DNA of 64,000 bases from an uncultured Bacteroidota bacterium (GTDB taxonomy: Bacteria > Bacteroidota > Bacteroidia > Flavobacteriales > Flavobacteriaceae). Positions 48,572-59,107 of this stretch are shown here, piece by piece. The notes beneath the pieces are model-generated. The model had not been told where the DNA came from. It ran no database searches and saw only the letters and a list, made by a program, of their open reading frames with translations. Numbering within the stretch: the first letter of the stretch is position 1; each line of letters opens with the position of its first letter. A program made the translations under genes and the position numbers. The stretch lies in assembly GCA_902598295.1 (NCBI GenBank), contig CACKBA010000001.1, positions 55,498-119,497 of the forward strand. Direction: 5' to 3'.

Positions 48572-49422
48572 ATCAGTTCAGAGAGTTTAAGTTTTTTATC
48601 AATACGAATTCCTTTTTCGGTTTTTATAAGTGATGCCAACTCAACATTAGAGTCGTGTTCAAAAAGTAAGAAAATGTTGTTTTCAAAACAATGGTTTAGA
48701 AACTTTTCTTTCTCGCCCAAAGACAACAAAGGTCTGACATCATAGCCCATAATATAAGGAAGCGGAATGTGTCCGTGAGTGGGTATAAGATCAGCAGCGT
48801 ATGCTATTTTTTTATCACCACAAGTAATTATTGGAACCATTTGTTTTTCTGTGTGACCGTCAACAAAAAGAACATCAAACCCTAAATCGATACTTGTTAA
48901 ATAATCAGACGGATTTTTTTCAACATATTTAAGTTGTCCAGACTCCTCAATTGGAAGAATATTTTCTTTTAAAAATGATGCCACCTCTCTTTTGTTTGGT
49001 TTGGTAGCCCAACCCCAATGCTCTTCGTTGCTCCAGTAGGTAGCGTTTTTAAAAGTAGTTTCAAGTGACCCATCTTTTGTTCTGGATACTGCACCCCCAC
49101 AATGGTCAAAGTGCAAATGTGTTAGAAAAACATCTGTAATATCATTAAGATGAAACCCTGACTGATTCAATGATGACCTCAGAGTTTCTTCTCCCCATCT
49201 GTAGTAGTATCCAAAAAATTTTTCACCTTGTTTGTTCCCCATGCCCGTATCAATCAACACAAGCCTTTTCCCATCTTCTATCAGCAGACATCTTGCTGAC
49301 ATTTCAATCATATTGTTTGAGTCCGCCGGGTTTGTTTGTTGCCAGATACTTTTTGGAACCACACCAAACATAGCACCTCCGTCTAGTTTGAATTTTCCCG
49401 CCTCAATTGCATGTAGTTTCAT
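48568..49422 (-). CDS. MBL-fold metallohydrolase
   Basis: THLHFDHCGG; VDGHTEKQMVP; FEHD. Confidence 0.92.
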   Translation of the reverse strand: MKLHAIEAGKFKLDGGAMFGVVPKSIWQQTNPADSNNMIEMSARCLLIEDGKRLVLIDTGMGNKQGEKFFGYYYRWGEETLRSSLNQSGFHLNDITDVFLTHLHFDHCGGAVSRTKDGSLETTFKNATYWSNEEHWGWATKPNKREVASFLKENILPIEESGQLKYVEKNPSDYLTSIDLGFDVLFVDGHTEKQMVPIITCGDKKIAYAADLIPTHGHIPLPYIMGYDVRPLLSLGEKEKFLNHCFENNIFLLFEHDSNVELASLIKTEKGIRIDKKLKLSELI

Positions 49423-49423
49423 A

Positions 49424-51598
49424 TCATTTAATGGTTAGTCGTAAAACAGAGCAAGCAGCTTTTTTTACAAATCTATCTTCACCGGAACCAAACAACACAC
49501 GTATCCAGTTGTCTTTCTCAGGAGTTCCTAAAATTAACAAATCATAGCTGGCTGATTCCTCAGAAATTGCTTCAACCGGGTTGTTGCTTTTGATGATTTT
49601 TACAACTGATTTTGATTTTGTTTCCGATATTAATTCTATAGAGCTTTTCTCTGTTCTTTTGATTTTCTGATTGTTAGCAGATTCAGACACGATGTTTAAA
49701 AGTGTAAGTGATGCACCAAAGTGTCTACAAATTTTATCAGCAACATCTATAAAGCGCTTATTTCTTCTTCCCGGTCGTACGGCAATTAAAACTCTTGAAA
49801 AACTTCTCACCCCATTATCTTTAAATAAAGCAAGACTCGAGTTCACATTTCTTAAAAGCCATCCGATGGGATTCCCAATAAATATACCAGAACTTTCTCT
49901 ACCATCCCACTCCATAACCAACCATTTACATGCGCTTTGCCCTGTAATGTTGTTGATGGAGTTCGCAACATCATGAGTTGTTAAGCTTTCATAGGACACA
50001 TCAATGTTTTTTGTCTTTTTTAATGCCAGCACCCGTCTTTTTTTCGATTCTGATATAGGAGAATTAATATCAACAGCCTCTAAAAAAGTTTGATTTGGAA
50101 TTTCAATAAGGTCAACAGTGTTTAGTTTTGACCTATCATTAATGGATGCAGCAATTTCAACCAGCATTTCGGTTGAAGTTTCGTCTCCTAACAAGGGGAC
50201 GACAATTTCTGCATCCGCATCTGTTACCTCCTCATAGTTGTCGTTTTTATTTGAGGATTTGTTGTTTGAAGACGAAGACCCCTTGAATAAAAAAGATAAA
50301 ATACCATAATTTGATATCACACCACTTCTGTCACTATTTCTACCATATACAAGAAAGATTAACAACCCAAGAACAAAAACCCCAAAAACAGAAATGATGG
50401 GCATTATGCCCAAAAAGGCAAGAAGAATAATACCACTGAAAATACCAAAGAGTTGTACATAAGGATATAGCGGAGATCTGAAAGAAGGCCTATACCACTG
50501 CGCATTGGTTTCTCTGAGTACAATCACGGACAATTCATTAAAAATAAACATGAGAACCTTAAAAGCACTAGCTAGTTTGGCAATTTTTATAACATCGAGA
50601 TATATAATTGCAAGACCAATCAGCAAAGAGGTTGTTAAAATTGCAGCCACAGGAGTCATGAACCGGGAGTTTACCAATCCTAAAAACCCAGGCATCATTT
50701 TGTCCTTAGCCATAGCAAAAGGAAAACGAGATGAAGCCAAAACCCCAGAGTTCGCCATCGACATTAAGGTTATAACACCAACAACAGCCGCAAAATACCC
50801 AAAGTAGTCACCCCCGATTGTTTGAAACAAAGTGTGAATAGGTTTGATGTCTGTGGACAAAACAGATTGGTCGATATTTCCAACCAACACCAAAGCAACC
50901 AAGACATAAACTGTGGTAATTAAAAGCAAGGAGATAATCATGGTTCTGGGCAGATTCTTTTCAGGATTTTTAATTTCTCCAGCCACTGCAGCAATTTTAG
51001 TAACTCCTGCATATGAAATATACAAGAAAGCAACCCCCGCAATAAAACCGGAATTGCCATCTGAAAAAACAGGGTCCATTAACCTGGAATCAAACGAGTT
51101 AAATCCAAAAAAAACAATCGTTATTAGTGACAACACACTAATTGTAACTATAATCAGTTGTGTTTTTTCAACCTTTTTTACCCCAAATACATTTAATAGA
51201 AGAATGAAAAGCAATGCCAACAAGGCAATGTATTTTGTGTATGATTCATCGACCTCTATCAAAACATACAGATAAAAACTAAGACCAACCAATGAAAAAG
51301 CACTCTTTAAAAGAAGAGACAACCAAAGTCCAATCCCAGCAATAGTACCAAATAAAGGCCCAAATGCCCTCTCGATGTATACGTATGTTCCTCCAGATTT
51401 GGGCATTGCTGTGGCCAGTTCAGACTTTGACAAAACAGCAGGAAGAATACATAGGGCAGCAACCAGAAAAGCAAGCCAAACAGATGAACCAGTAATACCA
51501 ACAGCAAGTCCTGGTAGAACAAAAATACCACTGAGCATCCCACCAACACTAACAGCAATTGCTCCAGGCAGAGAAAGGGTTCTTTGTAGTTTTTTCAT
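49424..51598 (-). CDS. APC family permease with C-terminal universal-stress-like domains
   Basis: 12-TM-like permease N-terminus; C-terminal ILGTPEKDNWIRVLFGSGEDRFVKKAACSVLRL. Confidence 0.88.
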   Translation of the reverse strand: MKKLQRTLSLPGAIAVSVGGMLSGIFVLPGLAVGITGSSVWLAFLVAALCILPAVLSKSELATAMPKSGGTYVYIERAFGPLFGTIAGIGLWLSLLLKSAFSLVGLSFYLYVLIEVDESYTKYIALLALLFILLLNVFGVKKVEKTQLIIVTISVLSLITIVFFGFNSFDSRLMDPVFSDGNSGFIAGVAFLYISYAGVTKIAAVAGEIKNPEKNLPRTMIISLLLITTVYVLVALVLVGNIDQSVLSTDIKPIHTLFQTIGGDYFGYFAAVVGVITLMSMANSGVLASSRFPFAMAKDKMMPGFLGLVNSRFMTPVAAILTTSLLIGLAIIYLDVIKIAKLASAFKVLMFIFNELSVIVLRETNAQWYRPSFRSPLYPYVQLFGIFSGIILLAFLGIMPIISVFGVFVLGLLIFLVYGRNSDRSGVISNYGILSFLFKGSSSSNNKSSNKNDNYEEVTDADAEIVVPLLGDETSTEMLVEIAASINDRSKLNTVDLIEIPNQTFLEAVDINSPISESKKRRVLALKKTKNIDVSYESLTTHDVANSINNITGQSACKWLVMEWDGRESSGIFIGNPIGWLLRNVNSSLALFKDNGVRSFSRVLIAVRPGRRNKRFIDVADKICRHFGASLTLLNIVSESANNQKIKRTEKSSIELISETKSKSVVKIIKSNNPVEAISEESASYDLLILGTPEKDNWIRVLFGSGEDRFVKKAACSVLRLTIK

Positions 51599-51705
51599 CA
51601 GTTAAAATAAATATAACCAAACCTTTAAATAATAAATAATAATAGTTTTAAAATTATGTACAATTGATTAATTTCAACACCTCACTTAATTCGAACTAAC
51701 TAAAT

Positions 51706-53073
51706 ATGAAAAACCTAACATACATCTCCGTATTTATTTTAATGTTTGCTTCTTGTCAAACATTAAAAGTAACTAGCGAATACCTTTCTAGTCCACCGAA
51801 TGCTATTCCTAAAACTGCTTTGTCAACAGAAGCAGATAGAAACAATTGGCAACACCTAGACCCCATCACCGACAGTGTGCCAGGCATGAGTGTTGATAAG
51901 GCATATAATGAAATAATTAAGGACTTTAAAGGAAAGCCAGTGGTTGTTGCTGTGCTAGACTCAGGGATAGACATTGGCCACGAAGATTTAAAAGATAATC
52001 TATGGAAAAACAAAAACGAAATAGCAGGAAATAACATTGATGACGATAAAAATGGTTTTGTTGACGATGTTTATGGTTGGAATTTTTTGGGTGAAGCCTA
52101 TTATGAGCAGTTAGAGTTAACAAGACTTCTTGCCAAAGGTGTTGATTTTCCAGAGAAAGAAGCTGCACAGAAAGATTATGACAAGCGACTTTCCGAAGCT
52201 AGAGGAGAAGAGACATTAAAATACTACTTGAACTATGATTTTAAGGGTAGAACCACAGGTGATGACCCAGATAACTTTGATGAAATTTATTATGGAGACA
52301 ACAATGTGATGCACTCAAGACCTGATGAATCTCACGGAACACACGTTGCAGGAATTATTGCTGCTGAAAGAAATAATAGTATTGGGGTAAAAGGGGTTGC
52401 GAATAATGTTCAAATCATGAGTTTAAGAGTCGTTCCTTACGGCGATGAATATGATAAAGATGTTGCGTTGGGAATTATATATGCTGCAGACAACGGCGCA
52501 GACATTATCAACACAAGTTTTGGCAAAGGGTTTTCTCCACACAGTGATAAAGTAAGAGAAGCGATTGCATATGCAGCCTCAAAAGACGTCCTTATAGTAA
52601 ATGCTGCGGGTAATGACAACAATGATCTAGATGCTATTCCAGCTTATCCTAATGACTCTTATAAAAATGGACCAGAGGTTTCAGACAACTTCATTACTGT
52701 CGGAGCACTTAGTCCATTTATGGGTAAAGGTCTTAAAGCGAGTTTTTCGAACTATGGAAAGATTAATGTAGATGTTTTTGCGCCAGGGGTTTTAATTCAG
52801 TCTCTTGTTCCAGAGGATGAATATGCTAGATATAGCGGGACTTCTATGGCCTCTCCATGTGTGGCTGGTGTTGCGGCCGTACTTAAGTCATACTTCCCAA
52901 AACTAAAAGCACATCAACTGAAAAAAATTATAATTGAATCAGGAATTGAAGTAAACTCTAAAGTCCGACTTAGCATGATGGAAGAAATTGGATTTCAAGA
53001 AATATCAAAATCAGGGAAAATGGCTAACTTATATAACGCATTGATATATGCTGCAAAAAAAGAATATAAATAA
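51706..53073 (+). CDS. S8 family serine peptidase
   Basis: VLDSGIDIGHEDL; ESHGTHVAGI; SGTSMASPCVAGV. Confidence 0.95.
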   Translation: MKNLTYISVFILMFASCQTLKVTSEYLSSPPNAIPKTALSTEADRNNWQHLDPITDSVPGMSVDKAYNEIIKDFKGKPVVVAVLDSGIDIGHEDLKDNLWKNKNEIAGNNIDDDKNGFVDDVYGWNFLGEAYYEQLELTRLLAKGVDFPEKEAAQKDYDKRLSEARGEETLKYYLNYDFKGRTTGDDPDNFDEIYYGDNNVMHSRPDESHGTHVAGIIAAERNNSIGVKGVANNVQIMSLRVVPYGDEYDKDVALGIIYAADNGADIINTSFGKGFSPHSDKVREAIAYAASKDVLIVNAAGNDNNDLDAIPAYPNDSYKNGPEVSDNFITVGALSPFMGKGLKASFSNYGKINVDVFAPGVLIQSLVPEDEYARYSGTSMASPCVAGVAAVLKSYFPKLKAHQLKKIIIESGIEVNSKVRLSMMEEIGFQEISKSGKMANLYNALIYAAKKEYK

Positions 53074-53079
53074 CCTAAA

Positions 53080-55848
53080 ATGAAATTTGAAAACAACTTT
53101 AGCAAACATTTGGTCACATTACTTATGCTTATTCCGCTTTTTGTCTTTTCACAAAAAGAATATTTTCCAACCAATAGTGGGGTAAAGGTTGTTAATGAGC
53201 CCTATAAAGCTTTTGTTAATGCTACAATTGTTGTTAATTCAGAGAAGACCATTGAAAACGGGACAATTATTTTTAGGGATGGAAAAATAATTAATGTTGG
53301 CAAGGGTATTAAGATGCCCAAAAACACCATTATTATTGACCAAAAAGATAAATTCATCTATCCTTCCTTTATAGAAACAACGTCATCAATGTCTATTAAA
53401 GAAGCCAAAAGACTGGCGTATTCTACCAGAAGCGCCATGTATGGTCCAACTAGAGAAGGTTTTTATTGGAATGACCACATACTAAGTGACTATAAAGCAT
53501 ATCTAGATTATAAATATGACAGCAGCAAAGCCAAGGAACTAAGAGCTTCTGGTTTTGGGGTTGTAAACACACACCGTTCCAATGGAATTCATAGCGGCAC
53601 AGGAATTCTTCTTGCTTTAAGTGACTCATCAAATGAAAATCAAAGGGTTTTATCAAACAACAGTACAGAGTTTTACTCTTTTAACAGAAACGCCCTTTCA
53701 AATCAGTCCTACCCTACATCAATAATGGGAAGCATGGCTCTCATAAGACAGTTTTTCCACGATTTAGAGTGGTATTCGGCAGGTCAGGCTAAAAATAAAG
53801 ACTATGCGATTGAAACTGCGATAAAAAACAAGGCTATGCCTAAAATTTGGAATTCAGGATCAAATTTAAATTTTTTAAGAGCATTAAAAATATCCAAAGA
53901 ACTTGATATTCCGTTTGCTGTAGTTGGATCTGGACTTGAATACATGGATTTAAACGCAGTACTTAAGTACAAAAACAAACTGATTATCCCTGTTAATTTT
54001 CCGGCGGCCTATGACGTTTCAGACCCAGATTTAACAAAAAAAATAAGTCTAGGTTCTTTGAGAGAGTGGAATCAGGCTCCTTCCAATCTGTATATACTGG
54101 AAAAAAATAACATTCAATTTTCTGTTACATCCAGTGGTTTAAAAAAGAAATCAGAATTGCTACCCAACATTAGAAAAGCTATAAGAAGAGGGTTGTCGAC
54201 AAAATCAGCACTAGAAGCCCTTACTGTTAACCCCGCCTTAATTTTAAAAATAAAGGGAGTTACAGGTGAATTAACCAAAGGATCATACGCAAACTTTTTG
54301 GTTACCTCAAAACCAATTTTTGATGAGAATTCAGAGATTTATGAAAATTGGGTAATTGGAGTAAAACATGTTGTTAAAAAAGAAATTAAACCAACATCAA
54401 AAAATAAACAAGTTGTTAACGACACAGTTAAAAAAGCAGATAAAAAAATAAAAGCAATCGATTTTGTGCCAGTAACCTTCCCAAACAAAGCTTACGGAAA
54501 CAAAACAGTTCCACAGTCAGAAAATATGATTATCCGTAATGCAACTGTTTGGACAAATGAGGCAGAAGGCATACTTCAAAATACGGATGTTGCAGTTTCA
54601 AATGGTGTAATTGTTGCAATTGGACAAAACTTACAGAATAATAATAACTCAAGAGAAATTGATGGGACAAATAAACACTTAACATCTGGAGTTATTGACG
54701 AACATTCACACATTGCCGCATCATCAATAAATGAATCGGGTCATAATTCCTCAGCAGAGGTTACTATTGCAGATGTCATAAACCCCAACGACATATCAAT
54801 TTATAGAACACTTTCAGGTGGAGTTACAACTATTCAAATTCTACACGGGTCAGCTAATCCAATTGGAGGGCAATCAGCCATTGTAAAATTAAAGTGGGGA
54901 GAAACTGCAGAAAACATGTTGATGAAGGATGCGGCAAAGTTCATCAAGTTTGCCCTTGGTGAAAACGTAAAACAATCCAATTGGTCAAGTTACTCACGAT
55001 TTCCTCAATCTAGAATGGGTGTCGAGCAGGTTTACGTGGACTTTTTCCAAAGAGCAAAAGAATATGGTGAGCAGTGGGATAAATATAATAGCCTTCCTAA
55101 AAGGACTAAATCTAAAACACCAAAACCTCGATATGATATTGAAATGGAGGTCGTTTGGGAAATATTGAGGGGAGAGAGACATATTTCATGTCACTCTTAT
55201 GTTCAAAGTGAAATCAACATGCTAATGAAAGTTGCAGAAAGTTTTGGAATTAAAATAAATACATTTACGCATATCCTTGAGGGATACAAAGTTGCCACAA
55301 AAATGGCCAAACATGGAGCAGGAGGGTCATCTTTCTCTGATTGGTGGGCGTATAAATACGAGGTTATAGACGCTATACCGTACAATGGACCTATTCTTAC
55401 TGAGGCAGGTGTAACGGTTGCTTACAACTCTGATAATGCAGAAATGATAAGACGTTTAAACCAGGAAGCAGCAAAGGCAGTAAAATATGGAGGCTTAAGT
55501 GAAGAGGAAGCCTGGAAGTATGTGACATTAAATCCCGCAAAGCTTTTAAGAATTGATGATAAAGTAGGAAGCATCGCGCCTGGGAAACATGCAGATTTAG
55601 TGATATGGTCACACAATCCACTTTCAATTTATGCCGTAGCAGAAAAAACAATTATCGAGGGTGCTATCTTTTATGATTACATGAAGTTGGATGAAAAAAT
55701 TAAACACAATGAAAAAGAAAGAGAAATTATTATTACCCAACTTAAAGAGGCCAAAAAGAGCGGAGCAAAGACACAACCAGCCCCTGTAATTGACAAAAGA
55801 TATTTTGAATGTGAAACAATTGATATAGTTAATGAAAATGTACAATAA
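53080..55848 (+). CDS. Two-module amidohydrolase family protein
   Basis: Second module GVIDEHSHIAAS, YNSDNAEMIRRLNQEA; first module lacks HxH. Confidence 0.88.
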   Translation: MKFENNFSKHLVTLLMLIPLFVFSQKEYFPTNSGVKVVNEPYKAFVNATIVVNSEKTIENGTIIFRDGKIINVGKGIKMPKNTIIIDQKDKFIYPSFIETTSSMSIKEAKRLAYSTRSAMYGPTREGFYWNDHILSDYKAYLDYKYDSSKAKELRASGFGVVNTHRSNGIHSGTGILLALSDSSNENQRVLSNNSTEFYSFNRNALSNQSYPTSIMGSMALIRQFFHDLEWYSAGQAKNKDYAIETAIKNKAMPKIWNSGSNLNFLRALKISKELDIPFAVVGSGLEYMDLNAVLKYKNKLIIPVNFPAAYDVSDPDLTKKISLGSLREWNQAPSNLYILEKNNIQFSVTSSGLKKKSELLPNIRKAIRRGLSTKSALEALTVNPALILKIKGVTGELTKGSYANFLVTSKPIFDENSEIYENWVIGVKHVVKKEIKPTSKNKQVVNDTVKKADKKIKAIDFVPVTFPNKAYGNKTVPQSENMIIRNATVWTNEAEGILQNTDVAVSNGVIVAIGQNLQNNNNSREIDGTNKHLTSGVIDEHSHIAASSINESGHNSSAEVTIADVINPNDISIYRTLSGGVTTIQILHGSANPIGGQSAIVKLKWGETAENMLMKDAAKFIKFALGENVKQSNWSSYSRFPQSRMGVEQVYVDFFQRAKEYGEQWDKYNSLPKRTKSKTPKPRYDIEMEVVWEILRGERHISCHSYVQSEINMLMKVAESFGIKINTFTHILEGYKVATKMAKHGAGGSSFSDWWAYKYEVIDAIPYNGPILTEAGVTVAYNSDNAEMIRRLNQEAAKAVKYGGLSEEEAWKYVTLNPAKLLRIDDKVGSIAPGKHADLVIWSHNPLSIYAVAEKTIIEGAIFYDYMKLDEKIKHNEKEREIIITQLKEAKKSGAKTQPAPVIDKRYFECETIDIVNENVQ

Positions 55849-57145
55849 GATTTTTTATATAATATTTTTAGCAATGTTTTTGGCTGTTCATTCCCAACAA
55901 GTTCCAGGTAAAAAACAATCAAAAAGCACACTTATAAGTTACGGAACCATTCATTTAGGAAATGGAGATCTTTTAGAAAACGCTTTTGTTGGATTTGATG
56001 AGGGTAAAATAACTTATGTTTCAACTGAGCCACCAGACATCAATTATGAAATCATTATTGATGCCAGAAATAAACATATTTATCCAGGATTTATTGCGCT
56101 TAACACCAGTTTGGGGCTAGGTGAAATCGATGCCGTTAGAGCAACTATTGACGATGATGAAATTGGTGATTTTTTACCGCATGTAAGATCAATAATTGCA
56201 TATAACGCAGAGTCAAAAGTTGTAGAGACAATGCGAATGAATGGAGTGTTGATTTCTCAAATTGCTCCAAATGGAGGAATAATAAGCGGTTCATCATCTG
56301 TTGTACAATTGGATGCTTGGAACTGGGAAGATGCTGTTATTCGCTATGATCAAGGCATCCACTTAAACTGGCCGTCTCCCTATTCTAGGACCGGATATTC
56401 CTACTACAGAGGTCCATCCATAATCAAAAAGAGCGACAAATATGACTTAAATGTAGAGGAGATTAAAAACTTCTTTGATTCGTCTAAAGCATATCTAAAC
56501 GAACCTAACCCAAACCCAGTTAGTTTACCCTACAAGGCAATGGCACCCGTCTTCAACGGAAATGCGACAATCTTTTTACATGCTGATGATGCAAAACAAA
56601 TAAAGGACGGAGTAAGGTTTCTTCAAGACCAAAAAATTAAAAACATTGTAGTAGTTGGGGGAACAAACTCATTGGGCGCTGGAGACTTTTTAGCAGACAA
56701 TAATATTAAAATTGCATTAGAGCAACCCCATAACCTACCTTCGATGGAAGATGAGGATGTAAAATCTAGATTTAGACTTGCTTCTCAACTTATTAATAAA
56801 GGTGTAACGGTTGCTGTTGACGCAACTGGCGAAATGACAAGGATGAACACAAGAAATCTTCCTTTTTTTGCAGGAAGTTTTGCTGCTTACGGTGTTGAAA
56901 AAGAGAAAGCAGTTGAATCAATTACCCTTAATGCGGCAAAAGTTTTAGGCATTGAGGATAATTATGGTTCAATTGAAGTTGGCAAGAGTGCCACACTGTT
57001 CGTTTCTCATGGTGATGCTCTCGACATGAGAACCAATAACTTGTCTCATGCATACATTGATGGTCGATCAGTTTCATTAGAAACAAACCAAACCAAATTG
57101 TGGCAACGATACAAGAAAAAAGTCGAAGAAGAAAAATCTAATTAA
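55832..57145 (+). CDS. Amidohydrolase family protein, degenerate metal site
   Basis: GFIALNTSLGLGEIDAVRAT; C-terminal AAKVLGIEDNYGSIEVGKSATLFV. Confidence 0.85.
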   Translation: MKMYNKIFYIIFLAMFLAVHSQQVPGKKQSKSTLISYGTIHLGNGDLLENAFVGFDEGKITYVSTEPPDINYEIIIDARNKHIYPGFIALNTSLGLGEIDAVRATIDDDEIGDFLPHVRSIIAYNAESKVVETMRMNGVLISQIAPNGGIISGSSSVVQLDAWNWEDAVIRYDQGIHLNWPSPYSRTGYSYYRGPSIIKKSDKYDLNVEEIKNFFDSSKAYLNEPNPNPVSLPYKAMAPVFNGNATIFLHADDAKQIKDGVRFLQDQKIKNIVVVGGTNSLGAGDFLADNNIKIALEQPHNLPSMEDEDVKSRFRLASQLINKGVTVAVDATGEMTRMNTRNLPFFAGSFAAYGVEKEKAVESITLNAAKVLGIEDNYGSIEVGKSATLFVSHGDALDMRTNNLSHAYIDGRSVSLETNQTKLWQRYKKKVEEEKSN

Positions 57146-57767
57146 ACTTTTTTAGTGTTTTAATATCTTCTATTATTTGCATCATTTCAAGCTTTAAAGT
57201 TCCGTTGTATATGCCGCGTATGCGCAATTTTTTATCAACGAGCAAGAAATGCTCAGTGTGTAAAAAGTCAGAACTATCTTTTGTAAAACCAATTTCTTCC
57301 TCCGCAAAATAAGATTCTCTTGCAAGTTTGTATATTTTCTTTTTGTCACCTGTTAGAAAGTTCCAATTGGAAGAGTTTTGAGTGAACTCTTTTTTATAGC
57401 GCTTTAAAAGCTCAGGACTATCTATCCAAGGGGTTACAGTAAAAGAAACCAACTGAACACCTTCATCATTTTCAAATTCATTTTCAATTTTTGTCATGTT
57501 GGTTGTCATAACAGGACAAATATTTGTACAAGAAGTAAACATAAAATTTGCAACATGAATTTTACCAACTAAATCCATGCTACCAAAATCTTCTTCATTT
57601 TGATTAGTAAACACAAACTCTTTTATAATGTGTATCTCCGATTTTGGTTCTTCAAAAATTGGTGTAAAATCAGGAGAGTTGTAAAAAGGCAAAGCCTCTT
57701 TATTTTCATAACACGAAATAATAAAACAACAAACTATAAATAATTTAAAAAATTTTTTCACTTGCAT
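57138..57767 (-). CDS. SCO family protein (SCO1/SenC/PrrC)
   Basis: FMFTSCTNICPVMTTNM CxxxC; LHTEHFLLVD. Confidence 0.92.
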   Translation of the reverse strand: MQVKKFFKLFIVCCFIISCYENKEALPFYNSPDFTPIFEEPKSEIHIIKEFVFTNQNEEDFGSMDLVGKIHVANFMFTSCTNICPVMTTNMTKIENEFENDEGVQLVSFTVTPWIDSPELLKRYKKEFTQNSSNWNFLTGDKKKIYKLARESYFAEEEIGFTKDSSDFLHTEHFLLVDKKLRIRGIYNGTLKLEMMQIIEDIKTLKKFN

Positions 57768-58314
57768 TCACACAGTTTTTTGTTCCCAACAATCCATATC
57801 TTCGGTTGTTTTTAATCACGTAGTTTGACTTTATTTTTCCGTCTAAATACCAGGTCTTTTGACTACCTTTTTCATAACCATGATAATAATTTAACTCTTC
57901 AATCAATACCCCATCACCCGTCCATATCCTGTTTGTTCCATGATACTCGTCGTCAAAAAAATTAAACGAAAAATTTTTATTTCCGTTAGCATAAAAACCC
58001 TGATATTTTCCCTCTTTTTTTCCATTTTTAAAAAATCTTTCTTCTTTTAAAACACCGCCAGGATAGAATTTTTTCCAAACACCATGCTTTAGACCAGCTT
58101 TATAAAACTCAATAGAAGCAGTATCTTCATTTTCATACGTTTCATATACAAAACCTGTATAGGGACTTTTATTAAACTCAACCACTCTTTTTCTTAAATC
58201 AAGATTTTCAGAATCTTTTTTAACAATAGAAGGGGTGCTACAGGCAGTTAACCCGATGGCGAACATTAAACTACTGACTAACTGTACCAGGCGTTCCATA
58301 GTATCCGCTACCAT
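57745..58314 (-). CDS. MORN/YwqK-repeat lipoprotein
   Basis: GVWKKFYPGGVLKEERFFKNGKKEGKYQGFYANG; lipobox IGLTACS suggests an internal start. Confidence 0.75.
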   Translation of the reverse strand: MVADTMERLVQLVSSLMFAIGLTACSTPSIVKKDSENLDLRKRVVEFNKSPYTGFVYETYENEDTASIEFYKAGLKHGVWKKFYPGGVLKEERFFKNGKKEGKYQGFYANGNKNFSFNFFDDEYHGTNRIWTGDGVLIEELNYYHGYEKGSQKTWYLDGKIKSNYVIKNNRRYGLLGTKNCVNASEKIF

Positions 58315-59107
58315 TTAAATATGGGTCATCTGCAGTTGTGTGATAGTGATAAATACCCTCAGGAAAATCCGATGTTGCGTGGCTATGGCCATGGTATTCA
58401 TCTAGGTCGGAGCTATTAATTGTTCTACCGCTTTCTTGAGGTCCATATACAGGAAAACCGTCCAAAAGGAAACCAATAAGCCCATCCTTGCCGTGATTTT
58501 GAGTAAGCCAGAAAGGTTCCATATGATAGTGATAGCGTCCATTTCTGCCATTTTCTTGTCCAGGCCCCATGGGAGCAGGATGCCCATTATATTGATCAAA
58601 TGAATTAACCTCTCTAGTCAAAGGTTGGTTCATGCCCGCATATTGATTGTAAAACGGAACACCGTTTAAAGAGACTCCAATTTCACCCATTCTTGTCGGG
58701 TTGTTTCCGTTCCCTTTTCTAGGACGAATAGGTATTTTAAATGTTAACGATAAAGCCGAAATCCGATTAGGATTAAGGTTGAAGTTGGTAACAAATGGAT
58801 TTGAACCATCATAATCAGCATATTTTTCATTCTCCCATTCTGTGCCCAAGAAATAGGGGCTTTTATGATCGGGCACACCATTAGTGCTGATATAAACAAA
58901 TCCCCCATCGATATAAATATCACTGGTTGTTTTATAAATTTTTTGATAAACACTTAATGGTATTGTAACATCGTTGGCAGTCTCACCTTCATTATTAGTT
59001 TGTCCATTATCATTATCGTTACAAGACAAAAAGAAAAAAATAAAAGGCATAATATAAATTGCTTTCATACAATATAAATGGTTTAAAATCAAATTAAAGT
59101 TAGTCAT
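58271..59107 (-). CDS. YHYH domain protein
   Basis: [11 protein letters not shown]...[10 protein letters not shown]...GIYHYHTT; lipobox FLSC. Confidence 0.88.
   Translation of the reverse strand: MTNFNLILNHLYCMKAIYIMPFIFFFLSCNDNDNGQTNNEGETANDVTIPLSVYQKIYKTTSDIYIDGGFVYISTNGVPDHKSPYFLGTEWENEKYADYDGSNPFVTNFNLNPNRISALSLTFKIPIRPRKGNGNNPTRMGEIGVSLNGVPFYNQYAGMNQPLTREVNSFDQYNGHPAPMGPGQENGRNGRYHYHMEPFWLTQNHGKDGLIGFLLDGFPVYGPQESGRTINSSDLDEYHGHSHATSDFPEGIYHYHTTADDPYLNGSGYYGTPGTVSQ

Noticed and set aside
23000-50000. Apparent change of G/C strand bias near ~37 kb suggesting a replication terminus
   Set aside because: Some + strand coding lines are G-rich at 27-29 kb and C-rich at 39-45 kb, but other lines in the same areas are balanced or opposite; parS sites instead suggest origin proximity. 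Needs full-genome cumulative skew.
49671-51275. Several 100-120 aa + strand ORFs
   Set aside because: Antisense to the APC permease, no independent support
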